Of a DNA stretch of 64,000 nucleotides, positions 10,244 to 22,235 are shown piece by piece. The stretch covers positions 62,001 to 126,000 of the forward strand of contig CALNHX010003000.1 in NCBI GenBank assembly GCA_940337035.1, read 5' to 3'. The first letter of the stretch is position 1; the number at the start of each line of letters is the position of its first letter. The notes under the pieces were generated by a model. It made no database searches and had not been told where the DNA came from. It saw only the letters and a list, made by a program, of their open reading frames with translations. The translations under genes and the position numbers were made by a program. The DNA comes from Agriotes lineatus. Taxonomy: Eukaryota; Arthropoda; Insecta; Coleoptera; Elateridae.

Positions 10244-13200
10244 CTACAATTAGAACAACTCGATAAATCGGGAATGCAGAAAGTTCATTCGAAAGGGCTC
10301 ATAATTTCCAGCTACCCTCAAAACATCTTAATATGAAAGTAATATCCATCAAAACTGAGAATGCGTTAAAAACCAAATGATTTTGAAGCGAAACAACAAA
10401 TATTTTTAAAAAATTTGGCTTACATAACTAAAGTATCATAAACGTCTTTTGGATGAAAGGCTACATTCGTCTCACAATGCAATCTGGTGACTGTCCCCTT
10501 TAAACTCAAATTTGAATATTTATCAGTGTAGCATTCGGAAATTGCGGTCGCCAGCAATTCGTCGTTGGGGAAAGACAAATTATTTGCAATTTCGGGACAT
10601 GACTGTGGGATACAAACTCCATGGCGCAACCTATCGTGCCTGTAGTTTTTAGGGTTGCTGCTCACTTCCTGAAAACGAAACAGAAAGGTTAAATATTAAA
10701 TTAAGTAAGACATTTCTGCAACAGAAGGTTGCATCTACAAAATTTGGGAATTACTTCAGGTTAGAATTTGGATAGTCTAACGTTACGCTCAGAATGCTTT
10801 CTGAAGTTATCGTCATAGGAAAAGGGCGACTTCTGCTTATAATTTGAACTGATTTTTTCAAGTTTTTAGTAATCTGTTGCTGTTAGTAATTGCAATCATT
10901 ACTCCTCTGCTATAGAGACTGTAGATAAAATCATTTGCCAAATGGAGGGTTTTCTACAAAACGGTACCTATGCTAAGGTTGTCAAGTGTTTAATGTTTTC
11001 TAGCATTATTTATTGCCAAATGTAAAAATGTTCTTAGTGAAACGTTAGATACTGCAAACTTGCTGAAAAGTGTTTTACAAAAGTTTTGAAAATTTTCTAT
11101 ACTTGCTGAAAATGGTATGCAAACTTATTGTAAATTGGTAGCAAATTTTCTAAAAAAATAGTTCAAGCTAACTGAAAAGTTGTGTTATTTTAATAAAATT
11201 TTGATAAATATTTCTTGCATATTAGTTAAAAACTGTGCTACTGTGTGCTACAAACATGTCAAAAACATGCTGTAAGCTTACTGAAATTCTCATTGCAATA
11301 TTATGGAATTTTAATTTAAAACTTATAAATTAGCTGCAAATCTACAGACAAATGGATTCAAACGTTGTAAGCAATTTAGACTAAACGCGCCCCTGTGAGC
11401 CCTTGAATAATTCACGAACACAGCTTCCTATTGCAGTGGAATACGTAACTTTAGAATGACAGCTGACCGCATCTTATTTATAAACTGCCTCGTGTTCCAG
11501 ATTAGTTGCTACGAAGTTGTGCCTTTTTTAAATTGCCTTATTGGACCCTGAATTCTCGCCACAGTGATGCTGTTAATACAATTAAGTAGATTAACGAAAA
11601 TCCCCCGTGCTATTTTCGCTGAGTCGTGATCAGGCATACTTCTTCAAATTTGTTGCGCTAACGTTTCTTTGTGAAGACTGCAGCAGCCGCTACGTATTAA
11701 AAACTTTCCGTACCGTAGCTGCCAGAAGGCACCGCTGATAGTTAGAGTGAGATGCTAGGACGCTTGCAGCAACAAACAGATTTACTTGTCACCGTGAAGT
11801 TCAAACGTTGTGCAATTTCCTCGATACATTGTCGACCACAGGGTTTTCCTGCTACTCGTGTCAAACTACCAAATTTCTTAAGGCTTCTTTAGATGTAGAC
11901 CTGTTCTCCAACCGCAAACGGCAGATTTGGGTGGCTTCCAGCCACCTAGTGTCAGTTCAGCTTTCCAGCTTCAGGTATCACCAGTCAGATATTTATAGTG
12001 CTCAGTAAAACATATGAGCGTGCCCAGTGGTGTGATATGAATATAGGGTGTTCGCTAGTTAAATAGTCACGAATTTGAGGTAATGTCATGGTGTTTTCGT
12101 TTCGCTGTTTGCGGGGGAATTCAACAGACACTCCTTCCGGTTCTTACATCAAATAATTTAGCATCTCATTCTTCTTCTATTTTAGCAGCCTCTTCTTATC
12201 CATGTCTGCATTCGCTCTTTCTTGTCTTGTGCCACACGTTTCCATTTTTTCAATTTTTTTAATTTGAGGTTGTCCTACGCTGCGTTGGTATACCATTGGT
12301 CTCTACTGCAAAATGTATTTTGTCCATCGTGTAGTTTCCTGCATTGCCACATGTTCTGTCCAGCTCCACTTTAACCTCGTGACTCTCTCTATGACGTCTT
12401 CACACTTCGTTCGCATTTTAGATTTATCATTTCTGGTCTGATCTCTGAAGCTTATTCTCAGAACGATACGTTGAAAAGCACTTTGGGCCATTCTTTATTT
12501 GTTTGCTGAGCTGACGGTTAGTGACATGATCTCTATACCATGAGTCATCGCCGGAGACATACACATATTGAATACTTTCTTCTTTAGGTTTTTAAGAACA
12601 AATCCTAGTTTTTTCGTTAATGCCCATGTCACTCGAGTTCTTCTGTTTACTTTGGCTGTCTTATTTTCTTTATATAATTGAATCACATATTCCAGATAAA
12701 GATATTCTTTGACTTTTTCTAAATTTTGGTGGTCTAGTGTGAATGTTCTGTCTTCTCTAGTCATGACTTCAGTTTTTCCGATATTCAGGGTAAGGTCTAT
12801 TTTTGCGACGTCAGTTTGAGTTCTGTTAACATACCCTGCAGCTCATCCAGATCACACAAAATAAAGTATTCCTCTGGAATTCAGAAAAGAATACATTACA
12901 AGATGGAATGATGATAGCGAACAACTTTATAAACAGCTCATCGTAAGTTAGGAGGTAGAAGCAAAGTTGCCCGAGATAAGGTACCCATTTCACCCAACCT
13001 AGTTGCTGCCCACATCGTCAATACTTCTAGAACTTCCCACGATTGAGAGCATACTAGCAGAGTCAAAGGGGAACTTAAATCCCTTAGAACAACAGCCGAC
13101 GAAAGTATACCATATTCACAAACCTTCACAGTCAACGACATTACCAAGGTGATCGAAGAAATGAAAATGGGAAAATGTAGCAGATAAACAAAAATGTGGC

Positions 13201-16200
13201 TAACAAAATTATTTACTAATGTACTGCAAACTGGTAACAAACTGGCATTATACCGTGTCGAAAACTTGCACAATTATTAAACGTAATGTTTAGCAATAGA
13301 ACGTTCCATGTAATTACGGACAACGCTAGAAATAGACAAATAAAACTAAACAACGGACTCTCCAAGGCTCAGTCCTGGCCCCTCTGCTATTTAGCATGTA
13401 CATTGCCGAAATGCCATTACCTAACAAGATCTCAAAAATATGGATATGCTGATGACTGGGCATTAGCTACACGACACAGAAGCATGGAGGTAAGAGAAAA
13501 CGCATTTACAAACAATTTAACAACCATGGAGAAGTACTGTCGCAAATGCCACAGGCAAAGTAAAACGATTTGGGGATATGGTGTTTTCTTGTCACATTAT
13601 TCTCCCCACCTGGATTTTGTTTGTTGTTAGGCTATCGATGATTTTGACTTGAAAGGTGGCCGTGTCATAAATGTGTTTCAACAGATTTCTATATCTTGAG
13701 TCAATTCTATAGATAAAGAAATAAAACAAAATGTGGAATTCAGCAAAACGGCACATTTCATGGAATGTGTGTGTAATTGTATTAATTTTATAAAACTAAT
13801 CGTTGTATGTGCTCACATAAGGCGAACGCTTGACGAAGTAAATTGAGTTGGTATAGCCAGCGTAAAATAATTTTTAGTCAAGCTTTCTTTCTCGCTATAT
13901 TTTGTTGTAACTCCGTTGTCTGCTGATTGTCGGGGTTCCGGGATTCTAAGGATTGTTTAACCTGGTATATGCACCGTATATTTTTTCTATTTTACAACTC
14001 CAGTTTATTTTGAAGGTGTCATAAACCCTCTCGTTAAGTAACTTTTTGTGCCTTTGAGTAAAAGTGTAATTTATTTAAGCTATAAAGGAACGTTTCCTCA
14101 GGGCATTGTGTTCAAACGTTGACTTGAGTCATTAACTAAACCTTTGTAAACGCATTGTAAGAAAAGTTAAACTTAACCAACTAAAGCAATCACGCTTTAG
14201 TTAAAAAGAAATCAAGTTTCACGTAAATATGGTACAACAAAACTCACTGTCTTGACCGTGGACAAGCCAGTTATTACAGCTGTGGTTTGACAATTTACGG
14301 TGACACCTTGGCATTTCAACATATTGACTATCCTGAAGCAGAACGGGACTTTACGAGTCGTGGACTATCTCTCCCAATAGTTAACCGCGGAAATCGGGGT
14401 TGTTACTATTGTTGCTTCCCAAAGCAAACTGACTTGTGCTAAGTGCGGTCCGGTGTTCTCCTACATCCCTATTATACGGTAACAGGTTTTTGGCGCCCAA
14501 CTTGGGACTTCGAGTTTTACGGCGTGATATAAATTGAGATCGTGTTTTTTTTATAACAATAAGTCGTCGCAAGTGTTCTGATTGTCGTACCAATCATTCA
14601 CGATCCCCACTTGACAATCAGCATCGTTTTTTATATTTTGTGATACGCTGCGACATTTTATGAGATTTTAATAAACATATAGGTTGAGATTGTTTTTTCT
14701 TGTCATAACGATTCTCTAACAGGAAAAAACATAGTCAGTCTGCTTATTGAATTTGACGTTTTTCTATTTGACGTGCCGTATGGATGTTTGGTCGACGAGT
14801 TGGAAATCATTTTCGCCTTCATTATCGGCCCGTTTCATTTCATGCTATGGAATTTATCGCCGGACAAGTTGTTCGGAATCTGCTGTTTTCATTTTCATGT
14901 ATCGTCTAATTTCCTTTGCCGATCTTATCGTAGACATCATTAACGAATATCGAAGTGTCGTGTACCCTTACTGCATTTTTTCATATATTGACGTAATGTT
15001 TTCATTTATCGTATTTTAGTATTTATTAGCGAATCGGTTTTGCATACCGTATTTCTTTTATGAAGTGTCATAGTGTTTTCGTTTACCGCTTTCTTTTTGA
15101 ACATTTTATTGAGTACATATAAGCTTCGTGTGACGGCAATAGCCGTGCTGTCACATGGTGCCTCTTTTGGAGAAAAATCGTTGACGTTCGTTTTTCCGGA
15201 TTATGTCCTAACAACTTACTTAAAAGCTAAAAATGTACTGAAAATGGCTGAAAATTTACCAAAAATTTACTATAAACTTACGAAATATGTGCTGCGAAAG
15301 CAGCAGATTTGCCAAAGAAGTTGCTAAAAAATTGTGATAAACTTAGAAAATGGATGACAAAGTTAGTGAAAGTTTATAGGAAAGAGGTTGGAAATTAGGT
15401 ACCAAATTCTAATATTTTCTGGCAACCCAATGAAAATCTATTGAAAATGTCTGGCATTGCAGTGGTGGATTTAAAATGTTGCTTACAATTTTAAAAATCT
15501 ACTATTTTCTAAATGTTCCTCATGAGGTTATGAGATCCGAGGCTGGTTTTTTAGAAATTATTATTCTACTTTTTTACCATTCCATCCGAATCTGAAGTCA
15601 AAATTTAAAAATTCCGGAAAACGCACAAGCACAAGAAATTCAGATATGATTCCGTTTTAGAGAGTTCCTGAATATGCCGTCAACGTACTGAAAATTGGTT
15701 ATATATTCACTGAAATTGAACAAGTAGGTTGCAAGAACAAACTCGTTGCTTTGATAAGAATCTTACTAAAAACTTGTTACAGTTTGTTACAAAATTTTTA
15801 AAAATGTACGGCAAATAGGAAAGCGTTATAAAAATGTATTGTAGATTTCTTAAAGTTGCTGCACCTTTAATAAAATCTTACGACAAATACTGAATATTTG
15901 CCATAAACATAAACAAATATTTGTTCTGTAATCTTTGCTGCTAGTAAACTTGAGAAAGAAAATTCTAAAAATGACTAGCAGCATTCAATCAATTCATTGA
16001 GCACTTACTGAAATCATGCCGTTTCTTACTTGTTTTGTACAATAACGGAAAAAATACTGTTTGTAAAAAAAATACTTGAAACTTGTTAAAAATCTATTGT
16101 AAATTTATTAAAACTAACGCTTCTCGCAAATCTAACTATTGTGAGGACATTTTTCATTTTTATGATCCTAAGTCTAATGTGTGGTATTTTCCCGGCTTTG

Positions 16201-19200
16201 AAATTAAAATCCCGCTTGCAAAGAAGCATTTCGAATCATGTACCTGTTTTCAGCTGCTTAAACAGCACTAGAATGAATCGATTGCTGTGAGTGCAAGCGA
16301 GGCAGTCGAACATGTGTCTTTTATCGATACGTTTTTAGCTGTGAATTTTGTTGCAACTCTCACTTTTAAACCAAGTATTATTTCGCTAAGAAAGAGTCGT
16401 TGTGTATGTAAGAATGAGACGAAGCGAACGTTTTTCCACCGCGGAGTGGTTGGGGGTTTGCATTTGATTGTATTTAATTAACGGCTAAGGATTGTTACTT
16501 GTGTGTGTGGGTACCGCATGTTTAAATATTTCGATATTTGAAGTACCGGCGCCGGCGGTGAGAGATCACAATCATTGGTGTTTTAAACAAAACCGACTTT
16601 TTCCGTATTTGTGGTTGAACTGCACGTAGGTTGTTCATGGTCGGCCTTGGAGTTTTTGGTTAAGTGTCATCTGTTGATGCCGTTGTAAGCCATGAGTCTC
16701 CGCTTTATCGAGAAGTGGGCAGCTTCGATTAATGCTGCGTGGCGAAGTTTCGTTTAGCATCATTGTCATGTCGTCACGGACTTTGTAGTTACCCTCGTTG
16801 GGGATGTTAGTGTCGTCCAGACCTCTTCCGTCGGCCGCATCTCGTTGCTATTTTGTAGTCTCTTTAAGCCTCTTCGGGCAGTTGTTTGAGAAGAAGCTAC
16901 CTGCAGCTCTGTTGGAGGTCGAATGCAGCCACATGAGCTCCTTAAGGTACCGCTTTTATGTATTAGTTTTACTGTGCCATAGTTTACAATGTGTTTACAA
17001 TGTTTCATCGAAGTGTCGGCCAGTTTGCGTAACGTTGCTGACAATGTAAAATTTACTGTTTGCATGATTGTAATTGACAGTAAGCCGAATCAATCAATTA
17101 CCGTCAGATTTAATGTTTCTACTCAACCTAACGTTGTGGCGATTATAGTATGTACTGCATTTGAGCCACGTTTAATTTGTTACCTGTTAGTTTGATTGTT
17201 CATGAATCAGTTCTTTAAATATTTAATGCTGTTACCGTTTGTCATTTTATTTATTTACTGTCAAATTTACCGCCCTTGTCTAGTTTAAAACATTATGTAA
17301 CGGAATTTAAACCTTACTAACCTGTTTCGTTACATTTATTTAATAAACCATTGATCATTTACATATTAGTGTTCATTTTCATTTAGCTGTAGTTTTCTTT
17401 TTGATAGTTGCATGCGATTTTATGTGTGTTTTATTTGGTAAAAGGAGTTTAGAAAGCTGCACAAGAGTTTTACCGTAAGGTGAGGTCAACGCTGTTGTTC
17501 GTGGCTCATCAACCAAGCACTGTCAAGGTTGAAGTTAGAAGATGTACCCATTGGCTTTCACTTTTCTCAGTGGACTCACCTGTGTATTTACCCTATTAGG
17601 AAAGTGGTGGCGCCTTGGCATATAAGATCTGCTTTTCTTTAATAGGCCGTTGCCCTGCTTAGTCTCGTATTGGACCACCCCAGCTCCACTGAGCGACGCC
17701 GGCACCCCTTTTCGTTACAGGTTGGGGCAACGGTCCTATGTAATTCTTTCCCGAATTGAGTCATGTTACGCGCTAGTCATTTAGCTAATTAGTGTGGTAC
17801 AGTCTCGTTTATGTGGTAACAAACTGAAGCTCTTGTCGTAAAGTAGTGTTTTATGCCGTAACAAACAATTACTAATTAGAACCTTGTCGTTAGAGGCGTT
17901 TCTAACTTGTAACACTATGTTATCTTCTGTTGATGTAATTCACGTTTTATTGTCATTACGTAGGCATATAATAATTACTATTATTAGAAAAAAAAATCGG
18001 GAGTGTGCTCCCCTAGACTTTCTCGCATTCGCCTTGTTTTCTAGCAAATTTGAAAAGTTTATTGCAATGTATATACATACAGCGATAAAATTACATTTTC
18101 AGGTAACCACTACCTGTTTAGGTAAAGTGCCGCTTTAGGTTAACCTATCATACTGAAATTTTATATCTGGGAGTTTTTCTTAATAATAAATGTATGTGCA
18201 AAATTTCGTGCAAATACCTTGAAGCAAACTGGTACTTTACTTGAATGGATACCGCTACCTGTTTAGGTAAAATGCCACTTCCGGTTAACCGATCATGCTG
18301 AAATGTAATATCTGGTAGTTTTTCTACATAAGAAATGTATGTACAAAATTTTGTTCAAATATCTCGAAGAAAACTGGTACTTTACTTGAATAGGTACCGC
18401 TACCTGTTTAGGTAAAGTGCCACTTCCGGTTAACCGATTTCGCTCAAAATTTGACAGGAATCTACAAATTTTGAATAATGACTACGTACATAATTTCAAG
18501 GGTCTAGATTATTTCGTTTTTAAGTTATCGTGTTCACACACACACACACACACGCACACACGCACACACATACACAGACACAGACATAATTCGAAAAATA
18601 GTTTTTTCGGACTCTAGGAGGTCTAAAACGTCAAGATTCGTCAAAATCTCGAAGTCGATTTTTTTGACGATTACAATACTTTCTCTATACTACCGTATGC
18701 GAGAAAGTAATAAACAAGATTGGTACTGACCCGGGTCACCATTCGACTTTGGGATACAATTAAAGTTGTCCTCCTGCGGACTGGTCGTGGAGGTAGCACA
18801 ACGGGCCCATCTTGAGGCAAAGTGCGTGTAAACTTGATTCACCCTCCATCCAATAATTCAATCAAATAAAATCTAACAAAGTGGTTCCGTTTTACGTACA
18901 GGGTGTTTTCTAACACGCGGTTTTAAGATTTAAAAGGAATTTTTAAAAACTTTTATGAATTTATGCAGGGTTCAATGTATGCGGTCTCCTAACTTTTATT
19001 TACTGCTTTGGAAATCCATCGTTGACCCCACTTGAAAGTATTGGAACGCTTGCACAGCTCATTTTGCGCAACGTACACGGAAATAATTGTAACTTGGTAA
19101 CTTGGAATTAAAACATTTTCGAGTATAAGTGTACATGACGTTTCTATTTTTTATACAGAGACATCGGAAAAGACAAATTTGCTAACTTACAACACTTGAT

Positions 19201-21044
19201 CTCTTTTGCATCAACAACAGTTCTATTCGTAGTTAAGTTACTTACTTTTGAAGTGTTTCGCATAAGTATCTACCTATAATATGTAGCACGCCACTGCTAC
19301 TATCAGATTTTGTTATTAATGTGGCTGCCATTAGTGATAAATGGGTTGTCTATATTACGAGGCGTTGTGATCTTCGATCCTTTTCAATGTCTCTGTACAT
19401 ATTTGTCTCTAAAGTAGATCACGCAGGTTTTGCATTTTTTTCTAACAAAGTACCGGGTGACTATAAATGATTGAGATTTTTTTTCTTAGGTTGGTGCTGT
19501 TTATGTTGGTGACACTGAGAGTCTATGTCAAATTCGAGGTTAGCAGGTTAGGTTTTGCGTCAGTTTTGACACAAAATGACGCAAAACCTAACCTGCGAAC
19601 ATTGGATTTGACATAAACTTACAGTGCTACCAACATAAACAGTGCCAACCTAAAAAAAAAAATCTCAATCATTTATAGTCACCCGGTATGTTTGTTATTA
19701 ATCGAGAACAGGAAAATACAACACAAAAGCAAAAAATAACTATAGCAACCCGATGTTTTTACTAAGTTTAGAAACAGCTTAGAACAAGTTCGTCTCAGAA
19801 ATTTGTTTTATTCATGTTATGTGCGTATGAAGCAATAACAGAAATGATCCAAAACTGTGCTTTGTGATTATTAATTAATTACACAAAGTTAAAAACAGTG
19901 TTGTAGATACAAATATTTTGAAAGTATACATCTAGGTCTATCCAGTTAATGATACAGTGTGAGCCTTTGTTGAGTAAAAGACCACCAATAAACAATAATT
20001 GTCTCTGTACAATACATTTTTGAACACGACTGTACATGACGCCAAGGAAAAGATTTCTGAGACAAACTGTATCTAAAAATCCACGGTTATACTTTTATAA
20101 ACTTACGTACATGTATTATTTCCCAAACTGTGGTATAATTAGAATCAAGTGGTGCTAGTTGCACAGTTACGGAACAATAAAGGGCCTTTTCCCCCAGAAG
20201 CATACACCGATCGAAGTCGTCCAAGTGGAAAACCGGAGGCATTAGCGAGTATTCTTCATCTAAATAAAAAGTATGATGATTTTTTACCACAAAATGTCAT
20301 TTTCCAAAGTTATGTTGAGGTTTGAGAAAAATTTGTTTAGAAAAGTACGAAAGCATAGCCGAACTGGTCACTTTTAAAATGTTCTTTATATTTTGATAAA
20401 GATATATAAGTACAATAAATAAAGGGCGTAATTATAATTACCATGGTTTCCGTCAGTTCAATAATGATAAAAATTTAAATATCAAAATTTAACCGCGCTT
20501 AAAAATGTGTCAGAATTTTATCGCTTCTCAATAATTTTGACATCATTGAGAAACGTGCTGCACCAACTGAATATTATCTATTTATCTAGGAAATAATCAC
20601 GCCGAACATCCCGCGTACCTACATATAAACTAGCCTGAAGGAATTTTGACGATTTTCTGTCAAAATGTTGTGCTCTGAAGAAATATATCTGGTAAATTTT
20701 TGGCTCAAAATCCCTCGGGATTCTTGTTGAACGGCAAATTTACTTGACAAATTTCTTAGAAAAACATTTTGACAGAAGACGTCAAAATGTAATCGGCTAT
20801 TTTAATGCACTAGGGATATTACTATCTTTTTGACATGAATCTATAACCCATAAGAATTAATTAAAGCTTCATAAACAAATTAGCTAATTGGAAACAGTTA
20901 TTTATGAACATTCAGTTAGACAAGCTGTTTGTACCTGCTACACTTTGATACTAATGAAATTATTGATTACAAACCTGTTACTTTTCCGCACACGGTTTCA
21001 ATAAGAAAATAACATAAAATAAATGCAAGCTTTCGCAGATCCAT
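10137..21044 (-). CDS. NRF-6-like (nose resistant to fluoxetine) protein, partial gene
   Basis: Minus-strand multi-exon host gene. Exons supported: 20982-21044 (start codon, signal peptide), 20111-20259, 10424-10668 and 10137-10243. Together they give a secreted N-terminal NRF domain (FHLDDFDRC, YCSVTVQL, HGVCIPQSC, ECYTDKY) followed by the first transmembrane helix. Family members are multi-pass membrane proteins with an acyltransferase-3 domain, linked in worms to lipid or drug transport. The acyltransferase exons are not found before the window's left end, so the gene is partial. Phases agree between exons 20111-20259, 10424-10668 and 10137-10243. The start exon ends in phase 0 while the next needs one base, so a small exon is missing or the start exon is misassigned. 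The intron from 10669 to 20110 is filled with transposon fragments. Confidence 0.7.
10424..10668 (-). CDS. NRF-like gene: central NRF domain exon
   Basis: Acceptor GTTTTCAG ends at 10669 and donor GTAAGC begins at 10423. The exon reads EVSSNPKNYRHDRLRHG then VCIPQSCPE, ISECYTDKY and TRLHCETN. The HGVCIPxSC motif is the most recognisable part of the NRF domain. It ends two bases into a codon completed by the G that opens the next exon. Confidence 0.75.
10669..12200. other. NRF-like gene intron, AT-rich part
   Basis: No gene seen. 11040-11350 contains a loose array of motifs like ACTGAAAA, CTTGCTGAAAA and TTACTGAAATT. Similar arrays recur at about 15220-15480, 15680-16110, 27560-27760 and 29370-29480. 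Confidence 0.45.
12290..12770 (-). pseudogene. LINE 3' fragment (RTE-like reverse transcriptase C-terminus)
   Basis: Two minus-strand open stretches (12495-12764, then 12303-12491) read as the C-terminal end of a non-LTR retrotransposon polyprotein: TFTLDHQNLEKVKEYLYLE, a degenerate LKKKVFNMCMSP segment, then AQSAFQRIVLRISFRDQTRN and VTRLKWSWTEHVAMQ. The last resembles the conserved SLRDRIRN...KWxWAGHVAR tail of RTE-type elements. The pieces are split by a frame change near 12493. It is 5'-truncated, with no catalytic RT motif, and sits in the NRF-like intron. Confidence 0.65.
12840..13630 (+). pseudogene. LINE reverse transcriptase fragments, plus strand
   Basis: Broken plus-strand non-LTR RT. 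Around 13100-13180 FTVNDITKVIEEMKMGKC matches the RT entry block. From 13286 SNRTFHVITDNARN, LNNGLSKAQSWPLCYLACT (degenerate and frame-shifted from an LPQGSVLAPLLF-like block), then QKYGYADDWALATRH with an intact YADD catalytic motif and TTMEKYCRKCH. The region between 13180 and 13280 is shortened relative to a full RT. It lies next to the minus-strand LINE fragment ending near 12770, so two decayed LINEs face opposite ways inside the intron. Confidence 0.7.
13631..14490. other. NRF-like gene intron; possible decayed LTR
   Basis: No coding signal. The stretch 14230-14490, richer in GC, precedes the primer-binding-site-like sequence at 14491 and could be the remnant of an LTR, but its ends are not defined. 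Confidence 0.3.
14491..14508 (+). other. Primer-binding-site-like sequence
   Basis: TGGCGCCCAACTTGGGAC matches the 5' part of retroelement primer-binding sites complementary to tRNA-Lys (TGGCGCCCAAC). No gag or pol follows, so at most it marks a solo or decayed LTR. Confidence 0.3.
14509..18084. other. NRF-like gene intron, no gene recognised
   Basis: 3.6 kb without supported genes. Degenerate CTGAAAATTTAC arrays at 15220-15480 and 15680-16110. A GC-richer block at 16280-17050 and another at 17480-17740 (with GCATATAAGATC near 17617) look like old repeat debris. Confidence 0.45.
18085..18710 (-). repeat. Hairpin-ended microsatellite repeat, copy 3, with 145-bp tandem body
   Basis: Body units begin with TACCTGTTTAGGTAAA at 18111, 18256 and 18401, an exact 145-bp period, each followed by a version of CCACTTCCGGTTAACCGAT. 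A CA microsatellite follows (about 18535-18570), then unique sequence and the terminal hairpin TACTTTCTC...GAGAAAGTA (18677-18709). Same order as the copy at 8256. Confidence 0.6.
18711..19450. other. NRF-like gene intron, no gene recognised
   Basis: TACAGGGTGTTTTCTAAC at 18898 resembles a mariner-type terminus, but no inverted partner was found. Otherwise featureless. Confidence 0.4.
19453..19686. mobile_element. Palindromic TA-flanked MITE (234 bp)
   Basis: TA dinucleotides at 19451-19452 and 19687-19688 flank inverted repeats CCGGGTGACTATAAATGATT. The arms extend almost to the centre (GGTTAGGTTTTGCGTCA / TGACGCAAAACCTAACC), so the whole element can fold as one hairpin. TA flanks suggest a Tc1/mariner-type origin. 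Confidence 0.8.
20111..20259 (-). CDS. NRF-like gene: N-terminal NRF domain exon
   Basis: Acceptor TTTTTATTTAG ends at 20260. The exon encodes EEYSLMPPVFHLDDFDRC, then YCSVTVQLAPLD and TVWEIIH. The paired cysteines and the HLDDFDRC motif match the start of the NRF domain. I place the donor at CAT|GTACGT (20110) rather than four bases later at GTAAGT, because only that choice joins in phase to the exon at 10668. Confidence 0.65.
20641..20790. repeat. Small inverted repeat in NRF-like gene intron
   Basis: Arms related to TTTTGACGATTTTCTGTCAA (about 20643-20669) and inverted at about 20762-20790, around a 90-bp spacer. The TTTTGACA core recurs. Origin unclear; possibly a short MITE. Confidence 0.4.
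20982..21044 (-). CDS. NRF-like gene: putative first coding exon (signal peptide)
   Basis: ATG at 21044-21042 opens a 21-codon exon reading MDLRKLAFILCYFLIETVCG, a short basic N-terminus, hydrophobic core and small-residue end typical of a signal peptide, followed by a GTAACA donor. A second ATG five bases upstream is out of frame with it. The link to the next exon rests on order, strand and the need for a signal peptide; phase does not match directly. Confidence 0.5.
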
Positions 21045-21485
21045 GACATAACACTCGTCAGCTTGAGTCTAAGAGCAAAACTACAAATAATTCTTCAGTA
21101 AAAACGCACGTTGCCCGATGATGTCGGTGAAGGTAAACGAGTGCATTTGTTGCATATAAACGCATTAGAGCAATTTCGATGGACGCAATTGCAACTGTAA
21201 GATGTTATTAAAACGAAAAAACCTGACGTGTAGAGATAAGTGGTTGTCAATATATTTATTTATAATTACAATGTAGGCAAGAAAGTCCACAACTGCTAAC
21301 TGCTAGGGAGAAGTTCTTGAACCTGAAATTTGAACTGCAGGATTTTTAAATAAAACCGAATGGATTTTAGAGTGATCGCTTTAAATATTCGGTGTTAGTA
21401 CTTTAATTTTTACTGAACAATGTAGAAAATTTGGTAAAATAAACTAGTTAACTTCTACAATTTTTTATTTAAGTTGGTCTATATA
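21045..21485. other. Upstream region of NRF-like gene
   Basis: 441 bp between the putative start exon and the MITE at 21486. It should contain the promoter of the minus-strand gene, but I see no clear TATA box or initiator. Confidence 0.35.
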
Positions 21486-22005
21486 CAGCGTATTTCCTTA
21501 TTGAGCTTAATATACGTATGAGGACCCAAACATTTTGAAATTTTATTTTTATAATTGGGAGGTTCAGTTGAAATCAAGTGCTCTTGATAAGTCCAATAGC
21601 TTATTTGGTTTCATGTAAAGCGCTATAATTATTAAAGATATTGCAAAAGTTTATTAAGGAAAGTTGCTGGAATTGCTCTCAAATACTAGTATACAAAATT
21701 TTAAAACGATTGGTCATGTTTCAGTAAACAAAGAAAGCAGTATTTTAACTTTGCATTCAAGCGTTGAGAAAATTGCCGACAACTTTTCTTGCTAACTTTT
21801 GCAATATTTTTAATAATTATAGTGCTTTACATGAAACCTAAAAAGTTATTGCTGAGTTATCAAGGGGCACTTGATTTCAACTGAATTGAAATTCTGGGTA
21901 AAATAACTTTCAGGGTAAGCAGGAACGATCTGCCAATTATAAAAATACAATTCCAAAATGTTTGGGTCTTCATACGTATGTTAAACTCAATCGGGAAACA
22001 CGTTG
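21486..22005. mobile_element. Long-armed TA-flanked MITE (520 bp)
   Basis: Flanked by TA (21484-21485, 22006-22007). Left end CAGCGTATTTCCTTATTGAG; the inverted right end CAACGTGTTTCCCGATTGAG. Arms continue with high similarity through ACGTATGAGGACCCAAACAT and further inward for more than 200 bp per side. It lies upstream of the NRF-like start exon. Confidence 0.75.
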
Positions 22006-22235
22006 TATAGTTTGAAAATGTTGTTTCGAACAAACAAAGCCTTCGCGAGGCTTGTTAGAGTTCCACATTCACATTACTTGAGAAATGACTTAGCAGTTTA
22101 AGTAAAAAATGACTAGAAAAAGGGTCAAGTTCAAAACATTATTCTCGTTTAAATGTTTCAGAAACCAGTTACAGTGCAAAACTTTTGTATTGTAATCTGG
22201 AGGCAAAATCTCATGTCACATATTTAATATGTTGT

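Noticed and set aside
16766..17065. 99-codon minus-strand frame
   Set aside because: No recognisable motif, no splice or start context, and comparable frames on the opposite strand; likely chance in a GC-richer patch.
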